Notes: generated from the sequence alone by a model not told the origin. DNA of 34,727 nucleotides from Paracoccus sp. (in: a-proteobacteria) (GCF_030536915.1 NZ_JAUNPC010000016.1:9133-43859); one strand, 5' to 3'. Counted from the first letter of the stretch, positions 8,261 through 16,089 are shown. Numbers and translations are program-made.

Positions 8261-9310
8261 TCACGAGATCAGCCGGAACCGCCGCAGCCAGCGCATGGCC
8301 TTTGTCTCGTTGTGAAGCTGGTGCAGGCCCCGCATGGCCATGTGGACCGCCCGCCGCCGCGTGGGCGTCCAAGGGACCCGGCCCGTGCCCTCGGGAATCT
8401 CGCGCCAGGTGCCGGCTTCGGGCGGCGAAAGCCTGTGCAACTGCTGCAGCGCGTCGATCCAGCAGGCGACGGTGCGTTCCGCGCCGGCGCGGGCAAGGGC
8501 GGGCACCCGTTCGGGCGGCTCGACCCAGGGGTTGGTGTTGATCTCGAAGATCTGCGGGCGGCCGTCGATCACGGCGTAATCGGCCCGGCCATACTGGATG
8601 CCCGTGGCCTCGAAGGCGGCGCGCAGGACGGGTTCGTCCTCGTTGGCCTGCATGAAGGCCATCTCGCGCTCGGTCGCGGGCACGTTGCCGAGGTCGGAAT
8701 ATTCGCCCTTGCAGATCCAGTCCCGGCTCTGGTCCAGCGCCGAGGGGAACAGCCGGTCGCCCACGCGGGTGTAGGACCGCTTTTCATGCAGGCCCAGATC
8801 GTTGCGGGCATCGACATATTCGGTGACGACGAAACGGTCCCCCTGCCGGTCGTCAAGATCCAGTGCGGCGACGGCGGCGCGCAGCGCCTCGGGCGTGCGC
8901 AGAAGCCCGGACCGCGGCCCGTCGTGATCGTCCAGCCGGCGCAGGAACACCGGGTAGCGGAAGGATTCGGGCGGGGTCCGCAGCGGCATCACCTGGAAAT
9001 CGTTGATCCCCGCCTTGTGCAGCCGGTGCATGATGTCCAGCCGGTTGCCGATGCGGTCGGGCAGGTTCAGCATCGTGCAGTCGGGACAGGCGCGGCGCAG
9101 CGCCGCGATCCGGTTCAGCACCGCGGGCAGCTCGTCCTCGTCCAGCCGCTCGTGGTCGGCAAAGATATAGGCCGAGACCGGCAGGCGCGGCAGGCCGGTG
9201 AATTCCTGGTAGCTCAGGATGACGATGCGGCCGTGCAGGGGATGGTCCCTGGTTTCGAGCACATCGCGGACGGTGTACTGGTGCTCGGCTGTAGCTACAA
9301 AGGTGATCAT
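8261..9310 (-). CDS. ATP-grasp-like protein of unknown function in the EPS locus
   Basis: This 349-residue protein has no signal peptide or membrane span. Its C-terminal half ends in GRADYAVIDGRPQIFEINTNP (241-261). That is the ATP-grasp magnesium site, with D244, E256 and N258 or N260 as likely ligands, as in RimK and D-Ala ligase relatives. The N-terminal 110 residues may be a Rossmann-like pre-grasp domain. ATP-grasp ligases join a carboxylate to an amine or thiol through an acyl phosphate. The gene starts 6 bases after the flippase gene and shares its strand, so it probably belongs to EPS production, for example in attaching an amino acid or other acid to a sugar. The fold is well supported; substrate and role are not. 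Confidence 0.75.
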   Translation of the reverse strand: MITFVATAEHQYTVRDVLETRDHPLHGRIVILSYQEFTGLPRLPVSAYIFADHERLDEDELPAVLNRIAALRRACPDCTMLNLPDRIGNRLDIMHRLHKAGINDFQVMPLRTPPESFRYPVFLRRLDDHDGPRSGLLRTPEALRAAVAALDLDDRQGDRFVVTEYVDARNDLGLHEKRSYTRVGDRLFPSALDQSRDWICKGEYSDLGNVPATEREMAFMQANEDEPVLRAAFEATGIQYGRADYAVIDGRPQIFEINTNPWVEPPERVPALARAGAERTVACWIDALQQLHRLSPPEAGTWREIPEGTGRVPWTPTRRRAVHMAMRGLHQLHNETKAMRWLRRFRLIS

Positions 9311-9316
9311 GTCAAC

Positions 9317-10762
9317 TCACGATTTCCGGTTGCGAAGCAGAGAAATGAAGTCCTGGGCACATGAGCGGCATGTCACCAGAAGAGCGATCGGGTAGGCCGC
9401 CGCTCCGGCCAGGATCATGACGGCCAGGGTCGGCACCGAAGGCTCGGGGACGCCGTTCCGAAAGCACAATGCGGCAAGCGCGGCACTCATGGCAAGCGCC
9501 GCCAGCCAGACCTGCGCGATGCGGCGGGCGGCCGGGGCCACGTTCGCCGGCGCAAGGCGGATCGCGAAGAAGAGGCCGGCGGCGATGGTGGCCAGCTCAT
9601 GGACCAGGAAGGCGATCGCGGGCGCGTTGCCGCTTCCCGCGCCGGTCGTGATCACAAATCCCGTGACCATGCAGGACAGCGCGAAGATGCCGCCGATCAG
9701 CCCGTATTCGGGGCGGCCCAAGGCCGAATAGGCGGAATCGTAGAACTGGAAGGGCAGCGACAGCGCCACCGCAAGGCACAGGATCTGCGACAGCGGCACC
9801 GCCTGGTCCCAGCCCGGTCCCACCAGCAGCGGCAGCAGCACCGGGGCGACGATCGCCAGCCCGACGAAGGCCGGGACGGCGACCATGGCAACGCCCGCGA
9901 CGATCTCTCCGGCCGTGCGGACCAGGCGGGGCGGGTCGAGCTGCAGCCGGACCAGCACCGAGAACGCAAGATTGTGCCCCACCCCCATCAATGCCATCCG
10001 CAACGGATCAACGATCCTCAGCGCGATGTTGAGCTGGCCCAGGGTGGCGCTGCCGAAGACCGCGTTGACCATGAAGGCCAGCACCGCCGGCACCGCGGAA
10101 CCGACGCCGACATCGGCCAGGCTCAGCCAGGAAAAGCGGAACAGTTCGCGGAACCGCTGCGGATGCCAGCGCACCGGCGTCCGCAGCACCTGTCCCCGAT
10201 AGCGCAGGAACAGCGTCGCCAGCAGCGGATACAGCAGGTTCGGCAGCAGCCGCTGCAGCAGCAGCGACCAGACCCCCCATCCCGCCAGAGCCGCCAGCAC
10301 CGCGACCAGCGAGGCGATCACCGTGCTGGCGGCCTGGCAGAACGAGATCTCGACAAAGCGGCGGCTGCGCCGGGCCACCGCCCGCGCCACCGCCCCCGGT
10401 CCCTGCCCCGCCAGCAGCACGGCCGAGACGACGAGGTAGAGGGCAAATCCGGGGGCGGCCGCCCAATGCTCGATGACCGGACCCAGAAGCAGCGACAGCA
10501 GGACCGCGGCCCCCGTCAGCACCATCGAGACGAACAGCGCGGTTTCCAGATGCGCGGTCCGCAGCCGCCGCCGCTGGCTGAGGGATTCCTCGAAGGGCAG
10601 GCCGATGAAGGCGCCCATGATCGTGGTCACCGCCAGAACCAGCGTCGCCACGCCGAATTCCGCGGGCGACAGGATGCGGGCCACCACAACCGTGCTGGCC
10701 ATCTGGGCAGACAGTCGCAGAACAGCATCTGCTGCGGAACTTCCGATCCAGATCCTGAACAT
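9317..10762 (-). CDS. Wzx-like polysaccharide flippase
   Basis: This 481-residue polytopic protein has about twelve to fourteen hydrophobic spans. Its N-terminus, with AQMASTVVVARILSPAEFGVATLVLAVTTIMGAFIGLPFEESLSQRRRL, is typical of the WzxC/RfbX branch of the MOP superfamily. Short charged loops alternate with spans through the whole length. The expected job is to flip the lipid-linked repeat unit to the periplasm for the Wzy-like polymerase. It points left, opposite to the polymerase operon, and is followed after 6 bases by the ATP-grasp gene. Its promoter should be in 10763-10923, shared with the divergent glycosidase gene. Confidence 0.9.
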   Translation of the reverse strand: MFRIWIGSSAADAVLRLSAQMASTVVVARILSPAEFGVATLVLAVTTIMGAFIGLPFEESLSQRRRLRTAHLETALFVSMVLTGAAVLLSLLLGPVIEHWAAAPGFALYLVVSAVLLAGQGPGAVARAVARRSRRFVEISFCQAASTVIASLVAVLAALAGWGVWSLLLQRLLPNLLYPLLATLFLRYRGQVLRTPVRWHPQRFRELFRFSWLSLADVGVGSAVPAVLAFMVNAVFGSATLGQLNIALRIVDPLRMALMGVGHNLAFSVLVRLQLDPPRLVRTAGEIVAGVAMVAVPAFVGLAIVAPVLLPLLVGPGWDQAVPLSQILCLAVALSLPFQFYDSAYSALGRPEYGLIGGIFALSCMVTGFVITTGAGSGNAPAIAFLVHELATIAAGLFFAIRLAPANVAPAARRIAQVWLAALAMSAALAALCFRNGVPEPSVPTLAVMILAGAAAYPIALLVTCRSCAQDFISLLRNRKS

Positions 10763-10923
10763 TCATGTCCCGCACTCGGCCCGTTTCCGATGCCTAATCC
10801 TCGGGTGCCCCATAAACAAGCATGGTTAACGCTAAAATCGGCGATCACGAATGATCCGGCCGCGTTGTGCCGCAATTGCAATATGCCTTAGGGTCCCGGC
10901 GGTGAAATGAACGGAAATCACCC
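10763..10923. promoter_or_regulatory. Divergent promoter region between flippase and glycosidase genes
   Basis: These 161 bases separate the leftward flippase-ATP-grasp pair from the rightward glycosidase gene. A relatively AT-rich core (about 10810-10885) contains GTTAACGCTAAAAT and GCAATTGCAATATGCC. I cannot place a confident -35/-10 pair on either strand. The region most probably holds both promoters. Confidence 0.4.
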
Positions 10924-12057
10924 ATGCCCGGAATGACCCCTGCCCCCTGCCACCCGCCATTCACCCCGGCCGACCGCCTGTGCCGCGGAATGTCACGGAA
11001 ATTTCGGCGTGCAACCATGACGGGAATTACCGCATTTCTGCTGCAATTCGGGATTGCAGGCGGGGCGGCGGTTCAGGCCTCGTCGATCCCCGATGACGCC
11101 GTGGGCCTTGCGGTGGGCCTTGACGCTTTGCGCTGGCAGGACAGCCTCGACCTGCGGGCCGAGTTCGCAGATTACGCCGCCATGGGGGTGCGCTGGTTGC
11201 GGACCGACCTGAACTGGGCCAGCGTTCAGCGCGACGGCCCCGACAGCTTCGACTGGAGCGAGATGGACCGCATCGTCGATCTTGCCGCGTCCTTCGGCAT
11301 CGGGGTGCTGCCGGTTGTCGGTTCCACCCCCGAATGGGCCTGGTCGGACCCTGACAACTATTCGCCGCCCGGCGACCCGCAGGTATTCGGCCGCTTTCTT
11401 GAGGCAGCGGTCCGCCGCTATCAACCGCGCGGCATCGACACCTGGGAAATCTGGAACGAGCCGAATTTGGACGGACCCTTCCCGCCCCGGCCCGATCCCG
11501 TGGCTTTTGCCGCGCTTCTCAAGGCGGCGCATGCGGGCATCCGCACGGCCGACCCGGATGCAACGATCATCCTGGGTGGCCTTGCCGCCGCGACCTCGAC
11601 CGACCGGTCCGGCGGCGCCATTGCCGCCGTGGAGTTCCTGCAGCGCGTCTATGACGCGGGCGCGGCCGGCAGCTTCGACGTGCTGGGCTTTCATCCTTAT
11701 ACCGGCGCGGGCCTGCCCGACCTTCGGGGCTGGCGCAATTCCTGGGCGCTTATGGCGGGGCCGATCCGCGAGCTGATGGCGGCGCATGGCGACGGCGAGA
11801 AGAAGATCTGGATCACCGAATACGGCGCCCCCACGAACGAGACCGAAGGGGGCGCCTCGGAGCCCCGGCAGGCCGAGCAGTTGGCCGCCAGCGTGGAGCT
11901 TGCCCGCGCCACGCCGTGGCTCGGCCCGGTGTTCTGGTACAGCTACCGCGACTTGGGGACCGACCCAGAGGACCGCGAGGACTGGTTCGGACTGATGGCC
12001 GTGGATGGCCGAGCCAAGCCGGCGCGCGCGGTTCTTGAGCGGGTAGAGGGGAAGTAA
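10924..12057 (+). CDS. Secreted glycoside hydrolase, GH39/GH5-like (clan GH-A)
   Basis: The protein is up to 377 residues. A Sec signal appears from Met23 (MSRKFRRATMTGITAFLLQFGIAGGAAVQA, cut before SSIPDD), so translation may really begin at 10990 or 11017. The mature part is a TIM-barrel hydrolase. The acid/base motif WEIWNEPN carries E179, and the nucleophile motif IWITEYGAP carries E299, about 120 residues apart as in clan GH-A. LRTDLNWASVQ and DVLGFHPYTGAG are also typical. Periplasmic PslG-like hydrolases occur in EPS loci, where they trim polymer or clear aborted chains. By analogy this enzyme probably cuts the locus's own polysaccharide. Substrate specificity cannot be inferred. Confidence 0.88.
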   Translation: MPGMTPAPCHPPFTPADRLCRGMSRKFRRATMTGITAFLLQFGIAGGAAVQASSIPDDAVGLAVGLDALRWQDSLDLRAEFADYAAMGVRWLRTDLNWASVQRDGPDSFDWSEMDRIVDLAASFGIGVLPVVGSTPEWAWSDPDNYSPPGDPQVFGRFLEAAVRRYQPRGIDTWEIWNEPNLDGPFPPRPDPVAFAALLKAAHAGIRTADPDATIILGGLAAATSTDRSGGAIAAVEFLQRVYDAGAAGSFDVLGFHPYTGAGLPDLRGWRNSWALMAGPIRELMAAHGDGEKKIWITEYGAPTNETEGGASEPRQAEQLAASVELARATPWLGPVFWYSYRDLGTDPEDREDWFGLMAVDGRAKPARAVLERVEGK

Positions 12058-12174
12058 AACAACAGATTGTCTGCTTCGTCCTGATTGACGCTGGTGGTTT
12101 TTCCCAAGCCACTGGCAAAGCATGGCCTGGCCGCTGCAGGCCTTACCGACACAAGGCCTCCTGTCCCATGCGAA

Positions 12175-12192
12175 AATTGCCAGTTGGCAATT
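12175..12192. repeat. Putative parS palindrome (copy 1, downstream of rep)
   Basis: This 18-base site has perfect 8-base arms (AATTGCCA and TGGCAATT) around a central GT. It overlaps the last base-pair of the rep stop codon. The same core, ATTGCCARTTGGCAAT, recurs twice just after parB (15980-15995 and 16013-16032), so the copies bracket the whole rep-ori-par cassette. Repeated palindromes close to parAB are typical ParB-binding centromeres. The palindrome itself is seen directly; the parS role is inferred. Confidence 0.75.
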
Positions 12193-13241
12193 CAGATCGG
12201 ATTGCCCTCGGCATAGCGGCGGAAGAAGGCCAGGAAGGCGCGGTCGGGGTCCTGCGGAGGCTCTTTCCCCTGGGCCCAGGCGCGCCATTCGCCTTCGACG
12301 AAATAGATGTCATAGCCGGGATGGCGCAGGCGCGCCGTCTCGTAGGTTTCCGTCAGCAAGGGGGCGCCTCGGCTTTCCAGCCAAGCGGGACGCGGGCGCA
12401 GGCTTGCGGACCCCTGCCCGGCCGGGGGCTGCGGCGCCGGGGCCTCGGCCTTCCGTGCCGCCTCGTCGGCCCTGGCGCGGCGGCCGACCTTCGAGAATTG
12501 CAGCGCCCGGTCGGCCGCCCCCGAGGCATCGCCGTCCTTGCGCCACCAGCGCAGTTCCACATGCGTGACCGCCCTGCCCGTCTTGACAGGCAGGATCTCG
12601 ACCATGAAATCCGACAGCGCGTTCACCTCGGCCACCGCCGGGTCGATGGCGCGCAGCTTGAGGTTCGACCAGGACGACAGCTTCCCCCGGGGCACGCCGA
12701 TGATGCCGCGGAAGCTGTCCAGCGCGAAACGCTCGGACGCCTTCCAGCGCAGGTTGCCGCGCTTCTGCACCATCTCGTACAGCGTCAGCGCGTATTTCGA
12801 TGACAGCGCGAACATCACCTCGCGCTGCAGCCGGGCAAAGACCTGGCTGTTGCGGATGATCTTGCGCAGCCGCGCCGGGATCTCGTATTCCAGCAATCCA
12901 TCGGCGCGCCGGCTTTCAAGGTTGCCGCCCAGCAACTGCACCCGCTCGATCGCCGGCTCGCCGTCCCGGTCCACAGCGACCTTGACGATCGCCGACATCA
13001 GCCGTTCGAGGCTTTCGCCGACTCGGTCGTTGGAATTGTGGTTTCCCCGCAGCGCCGACTTGGCGATCACATGCGTCACCGGCTTGTCGATGGCGTCCCA
13101 GGCGTTTTCCAGAAGCTGGTTGTAGATGCGCCGGTCATTCAACGTCAGCGGCGTCACCTCGACCAGATCGACCAGTTCGCCGGGCTTGATGAGGCTTTCA
13201 GCATTGGGCCGCGCCTCCACCGTGCGAATCGCTGTTGTCAT
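12192..13241 (-). CDS. Plasmid replication initiator, Rep_3 superfamily (winged-helix)
   Basis: This 349-residue protein carries the Rep_3 signature. LVEVTPLTLNDRRIYNQLLENAW (about 26-48) begins the first winged helix, and REVMFALSSKYALTLYEMVQKR follows near 140-161. A second winged-helix region includes FRGIIGVPRGKLSSWSNLKLRAIDPAVAEVN. The C-terminal 90 residues are Ala/Pro/Arg-rich with an aromatic end. I start at the ATG at 13241, which has a GGGGCAAGG leader; an upstream TTG at 13298 would begin inside the operator-like repeat. Such proteins bind iterons as monomers to open the origin, and as dimers to repress their own gene. It is transcribed away from parAB with the origin between them. 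Confidence 0.92.
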   Translation of the reverse strand: MTTAIRTVEARPNAESLIKPGELVDLVEVTPLTLNDRRIYNQLLENAWDAIDKPVTHVIAKSALRGNHNSNDRVGESLERLMSAIVKVAVDRDGEPAIERVQLLGGNLESRRADGLLEYEIPARLRKIIRNSQVFARLQREVMFALSSKYALTLYEMVQKRGNLRWKASERFALDSFRGIIGVPRGKLSSWSNLKLRAIDPAVAEVNALSDFMVEILPVKTGRAVTHVELRWWRKDGDASGAADRALQFSKVGRRARADEAARKAEAPAPQPPAGQGSASLRPRPAWLESRGAPLLTETYETARLRHPGYDIYFVEGEWRAWAQGKEPPQDPDRAFLAFFRRYAEGNPI

Positions 13242-13260
13242 GGCCTTGCCCCGTCGAATT

Positions 13261-13288
13261 CTTACCTGACTATCGCGAGGCGGGTAAG
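13261..13288. promoter_or_regulatory. Inverted repeat upstream of rep, probable autoregulatory operator
   Basis: The arms CTTACC (13261-13266) and GGTAAG (13283-13288) face each other across 16 bases, 20 bases upstream of the rep ATG at 13241. The arm sequence GGTAAG is the right half of the iterons found at 13413-13454. In Rep_3 systems an inverted pair of iteron halves in the rep promoter is the dimer-binding operator. The repeat is directly visible; the autoregulation is inferred. Confidence 0.6.
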
Positions 13289-13311
13289 TCTTCAACAAGG
13301 CAGCGTGCGTT

Positions 13312-13520
13312 GCACCCGAAAAGTAAGCAACGGCTTGACAGTGGAAACAGAGGTGATTCGCAGAGGACTGTATTCATTGAGAAAACAAGCCGGTCCCTGC
13401 GGGTTTTAGGTCACACCCGAAAGGTAAGCCTTGCGCCCATCCCGGAAGGTAAGCCATGCCATCCCGATCCGTAAGGACAAGGCACCCGAAACGTAGCCCA
13501 AGGCATCCCAAGAAGTAGGA
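13312..13520. repeat. Iteron array of the plasmid origin (one isolated and five tandem copies)
   Basis: The unit is about 17 bases, consensus CAYCCCGAAAGGTAAGCC. One copy stands alone at 13312-13328. Five more begin at 13414, 13438, 13460, 13483 and 13504, spaced 24, 22, 23 and 21 bases apart, about two helical turns, so the bound faces align. Copies 13414 and 13438 are the best matches; the last two are degenerate. The array lies between rep and parA and leads into an AT-rich stretch and a DnaA box. This is the classic layout of an iteron-controlled origin recognised by a Rep_3 initiator. Confidence 0.85.
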
Positions 13521-13613
13521 ATAAATAGGAATTATTGTTTCTTCTCCGTGTTTTGCACCATATGAACAGAGAACAAGAAGAATCTAGAACAAGAGAAGAG
13601 TTTTTTATCCACA
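13521..13613. other. Putative origin unwinding region (AT-rich) ending in a DnaA box
   Basis: From 13521 to 13607 the sequence is strikingly AT-rich for this replicon, with runs such as AATAAATAGGAATTATTG and GAACAAGAAGAATCTAGAAC. It ends at TTATCCACA (13605-13613), a perfect match to the consensus DnaA box. Next to the iterons this fits the DNA-unwinding element of oriV. The boundary of melting cannot be fixed by eye. Confidence 0.75.
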
Positions 13614-13833
13614 GGGTTTGAAATGGATCAGACTGCCAGGATCTGGGATATCTTACAAATCGGGATGCCTGATCGCTCGCGACGTGCCGAAAGCAAAGCT
13701 GGATGCCCTGAAACTCCGCTCATGGGCTGCGGAGACCCGACTTACGCTTTCTCAAGCCTGCACACTTGCAAGACCGAACTTTACCACAAGGGCATGCCGG
13801 TGCATGGTCGCCCGCAAAGCAAGGAACAGGATC
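13614..13833 (+). promoter_or_regulatory. Leader and presumed promoter region of parAB
   Basis: These 220 bases separate the DnaA box from the parA start. The frame of parA stays open across them, but the good ribosome-binding site (AAGGA, 13821-13825) lies just before the ATG at 13834. I therefore read the stretch as untranslated. It should hold the parAB promoter. I could not identify clear -35/-10 elements, and no palindrome of the parS type is present. Confidence 0.45.
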
Positions 13834-15033
13834 ATGGACAGCGTTCTGCCTCCCGTCACACTGGACGAACTTTCCGTTCTCAGCCGCCGCGCCGCTACCG
13901 TGATCGAGCGGCTGCGCGAGCGCGTCTTCGCCCCCGGCACGCAGAAGCAGCTGGACCTGCGCTTCAACGTCCGCACCGCGGCCGAGATGGTCGGACGGTC
14001 CGAAAAGGCGATCCGCGATGCCGAGGGCGACGGGCGGCTGCCATCCCCCGACAAGGACGAGGACACCGGGCGCCGCCGCGGCTATTCGCTGGCCGACATC
14101 GCCCGGATGCGCGAGGTCTTCGGCACCCTGCCGCATCGCGCCCCCGAGGACCCTCCGCTGGTTCTGGCCGTGCAGAACTTCAAGGGCGGCGTCGGCAAGT
14201 CCACGGTCGTCACGCACCTGGCGCAGTATTTCGCGCTCAAGGGCTATCGTGTCTGCATCATCGATTGCGACAGCCAGGCCTCCAGCACCGCCGTCTTCGG
14301 GCTGAACCCCGACGTGGACGTGGATGAAGAGGAAGACACGCTTTATCCTTTCCTGCGCCATGGCGGCCCGAAGACGCTGCATTACGCGTTGCGGGCGACC
14401 TATTGGCCCGGCATCGCGATCATCCCGGCGAACCTCGGCCTTTACGATGCGGAATATGAATTCGCGGCCCGGATGGCGCGTGACCCGGCCTTCATCCTCG
14501 ACCGGCTGCGCGAAGGGGTGGACAGCATCGCCGACCAGTTCGACATCATCCTGCTGGACCCGCCGCCCGCGCTGGGGATGCTGTCGCTGTCGGTGCTGCG
14601 GGCCGCGAATGCGCTGCTGGTGCCGGCGCCGCCCAACAACATCGACTTCGCCTCGACCGCGCATTTCCTCAAGATGCTGGAGGCGACGCTGGCGGAACTC
14701 TCGCGCCACGGGGGCGAGCGGCAGTACAGCTTCGTCAAGATCCTGACCTCGAAGATGAACGAGCAGAAATCGGCGCATCAGGCGATCAAGCGGATGATGG
14801 ACGCGGTCTTTCCCCAGGACATGCTGATGGCGGTCCTGAAGGACAGCGCCGAGATCGACAATGCCAGCGCCAACCTGATGACCGTCTATGAGATGACTGG
14901 CGCCGCCACCCGGACCGAGACGCACAAGCGCTGCCGGGCCTATCTGGACGCCGTGGGTCGCGAGGTCGAATTGCTGGCCCGCAAGACCTGGCCCAGCCAT
15001 CACCGCGATCTGCGCAAGGAGGGACTGCTGTGA
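13834..15033 (+). CDS. parA: ParA-type partition ATPase with N-terminal DNA-binding domain
   Basis: This 399-residue protein has the large (type Ia) ParA layout. Residues 1-100 form a helix-turn-helix region (NVRTAAEMVGRSEKAIRDAEGDGRLPSP, then RRRGYSLADIARMREVFG). The deviant Walker A motif follows as FKGGVGKST, with K117 and K122. The A' box is CIIDCDSQASS (D144, D146), and the Walker B-like strand is FDIILLDPPPALG. Such proteins bind ATP and nonspecific DNA to move ParB-bound plasmid copies apart, and they often repress their own operon. The start at 13834 follows AAGGA at 13821-13825. The stop overlaps the parB GTG in a GTGA tetranucleotide. Confidence 0.95.
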   Translation: MDSVLPPVTLDELSVLSRRAATVIERLRERVFAPGTQKQLDLRFNVRTAAEMVGRSEKAIRDAEGDGRLPSPDKDEDTGRRRGYSLADIARMREVFGTLPHRAPEDPPLVLAVQNFKGGVGKSTVVTHLAQYFALKGYRVCIIDCDSQASSTAVFGLNPDVDVDEEEDTLYPFLRHGGPKTLHYALRATYWPGIAIIPANLGLYDAEYEFAARMARDPAFILDRLREGVDSIADQFDIILLDPPPALGMLSLSVLRAANALLVPAPPNNIDFASTAHFLKMLEATLAELSRHGGERQYSFVKILTSKMNEQKSAHQAIKRMMDAVFPQDMLMAVLKDSAEIDNASANLMTVYEMTGAATRTETHKRCRAYLDAVGREVELLARKTWPSHHRDLRKEGLL

Positions 15034-15974
15034 GCAAGCGCCACAACGCGATCTTCGACGACGTCTTGCGCGACATGGACGACCCGGCGCCTGCGGCGGA
15101 AAAGGGCGGGGCGCGGTTCCTCAAGCGTTCGAACGCGCTGGCCGACAGCGGCACGCGCGAGGAAAAGGTGCTGCGCTGGGTCGATCCCGCCACCTGCGTG
15201 ATGTGGGAACGCCACAACCGCGCCTATGACCTGCTGAACGAAACCAACTGCCGCGAGCTGATCGACAGCATCCGCGCCCAAGGCCAGCAGGAGTTCCCGG
15301 CCATCGTCCGCCGCCGTTCGGGCGAAGGGGCGGATTACGAGGTGATCTGCGGCGCCCGGCGGCATTTCGCGATCTCTTGGCTACGCGCCAACAACTACCC
15401 TCAGTTCCGCTATCTGGTCGAGGTCCGCGACCTCACCGACGAGGAGGCCTTCCGCCTTGCCGATATCGAGAACCGCGACCGGGCGGATCTGTCGGATTAC
15501 GAGCGGGCGCGGGACTATGCCCGCGCCCTGGATCTTTACTACGGCGGCAAGCAGAAGGCGATGGCGGCGCGGCTGGAGGTGTCAGAGGCATGGTTGTCGC
15601 GCTATCTCTATCTCGCGCGGCTGCCCGAAGTCGTGGTCCGCGCCTGGCCGCAGATCACCGACCTCAAGGAACTGCACGCCCGTATCCTGCGGCCGCTGCT
15701 GTCGGATGCCGGGGACCGGGTGCTGGCCGAGGCCGGCGCGATCGCCGCCGAGCAGGACCGGGCGCGGGCGGGACAGGGGGCCTTCATCCCCGTTCCCCGC
15801 GTCCTGTCACGGCTAAAGGCGGCAATCGCGCCCGCCGCCAACCCCGCGCCGCCCTTGGTCAGACTGCGGGTCCGCGAACGGGGGCGCGAGGTGACGCTGC
15901 AGTTCGACCGCGACATCGACGAGCCAACGCTGCGGGCGGAACTCGACCGCTTCCTTGCGGAACGGTTCGGCTGA
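15030..15974 (+). CDS. parB: ParB-type partition protein
   Basis: This 314-residue protein has a ParB N-terminal nuclease-fold domain with the nucleotide-binding motif CGARRHFA (107-114). ENRDRADLSDYERARDYARAL (147-167) follows, then a helix-turn-helix near 174-197 (KQKAMAARLEVSEAWLSRYLYLAR). The last 80 residues should form the dimerisation end. Known family members bind parS palindromes and spread or slide with CTP. It starts with GTG at 15030 behind a strong AAGGAGG (15017-15023), and is translationally coupled to parA. Two copies of the palindrome lie directly after its stop codon, with a third behind rep, and these are its likely targets. Confidence 0.95.
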   Translation: MSKRHNAIFDDVLRDMDDPAPAAEKGGARFLKRSNALADSGTREEKVLRWVDPATCVMWERHNRAYDLLNETNCRELIDSIRAQGQQEFPAIVRRRSGEGADYEVICGARRHFAISWLRANNYPQFRYLVEVRDLTDEEAFRLADIENRDRADLSDYERARDYARALDLYYGGKQKAMAARLEVSEAWLSRYLYLARLPEVVVRAWPQITDLKELHARILRPLLSDAGDRVLAEAGAIAAEQDRARAGQGAFIPVPRVLSRLKAAIAPAANPAPPLVRLRVRERGREVTLQFDRDIDEPTLRAELDRFLAERFG

Positions 15975-15979
15975 GGGAA

Positions 15980-15995
15980 ATTGCCAATTGGCAAT
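15980..15995. repeat. Putative parS palindrome (copy 2, just after parB)
   Basis: ATTGCCAATTGGCAAT is a perfect 16-base palindrome starting five bases after the parB stop. It shares the core ATTGCCARTTGGCAAT with copies at 12175-12192 and 16013-16032. Its start lies 35 bases from the same point in copy 3. The ParB-binding role is inferred. Confidence 0.78.
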
Positions 15996-16012
15996 CCAAG
16001 CTCGACTATCGG

Positions 16013-16032
16013 AAATTGCCAGTTGGCAATTT
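16013..16032. repeat. Putative parS palindrome (copy 3)
   Basis: The site has perfect 9-base arms, AAATTGCCA and TGGCAATTT, around a central GT, 20 bases in all. It is the longest of the three related palindromes and lies between parB and the toxin-antitoxin pair. The ParB-binding role is inferred. Confidence 0.78.
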
Positions 16033-16089
16033 CTCAGATGGCCGGACTGCAAGGGCGTTTCCCTGAGCTTGCACAAGCCCCGGCCAGGC

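Noticed and set aside
13335-13363. TTGACA at 13335-13340 as a rightward promoter in the origin
   Set aside because: No acceptable -10 box lies 16-18 bases downstream, and parA begins 500 bases away.
13312-13520. CRISPR array
   Set aside because: The repeats are short, degenerate and nearly contiguous, with no unique spacers; they fit iterons.
13618-13833. N-terminal extension of parA
   Set aside because: The frame is open but has no family-like sequence, and a good ribosome-binding site with ATG occurs at 13834, giving the usual ParA length.
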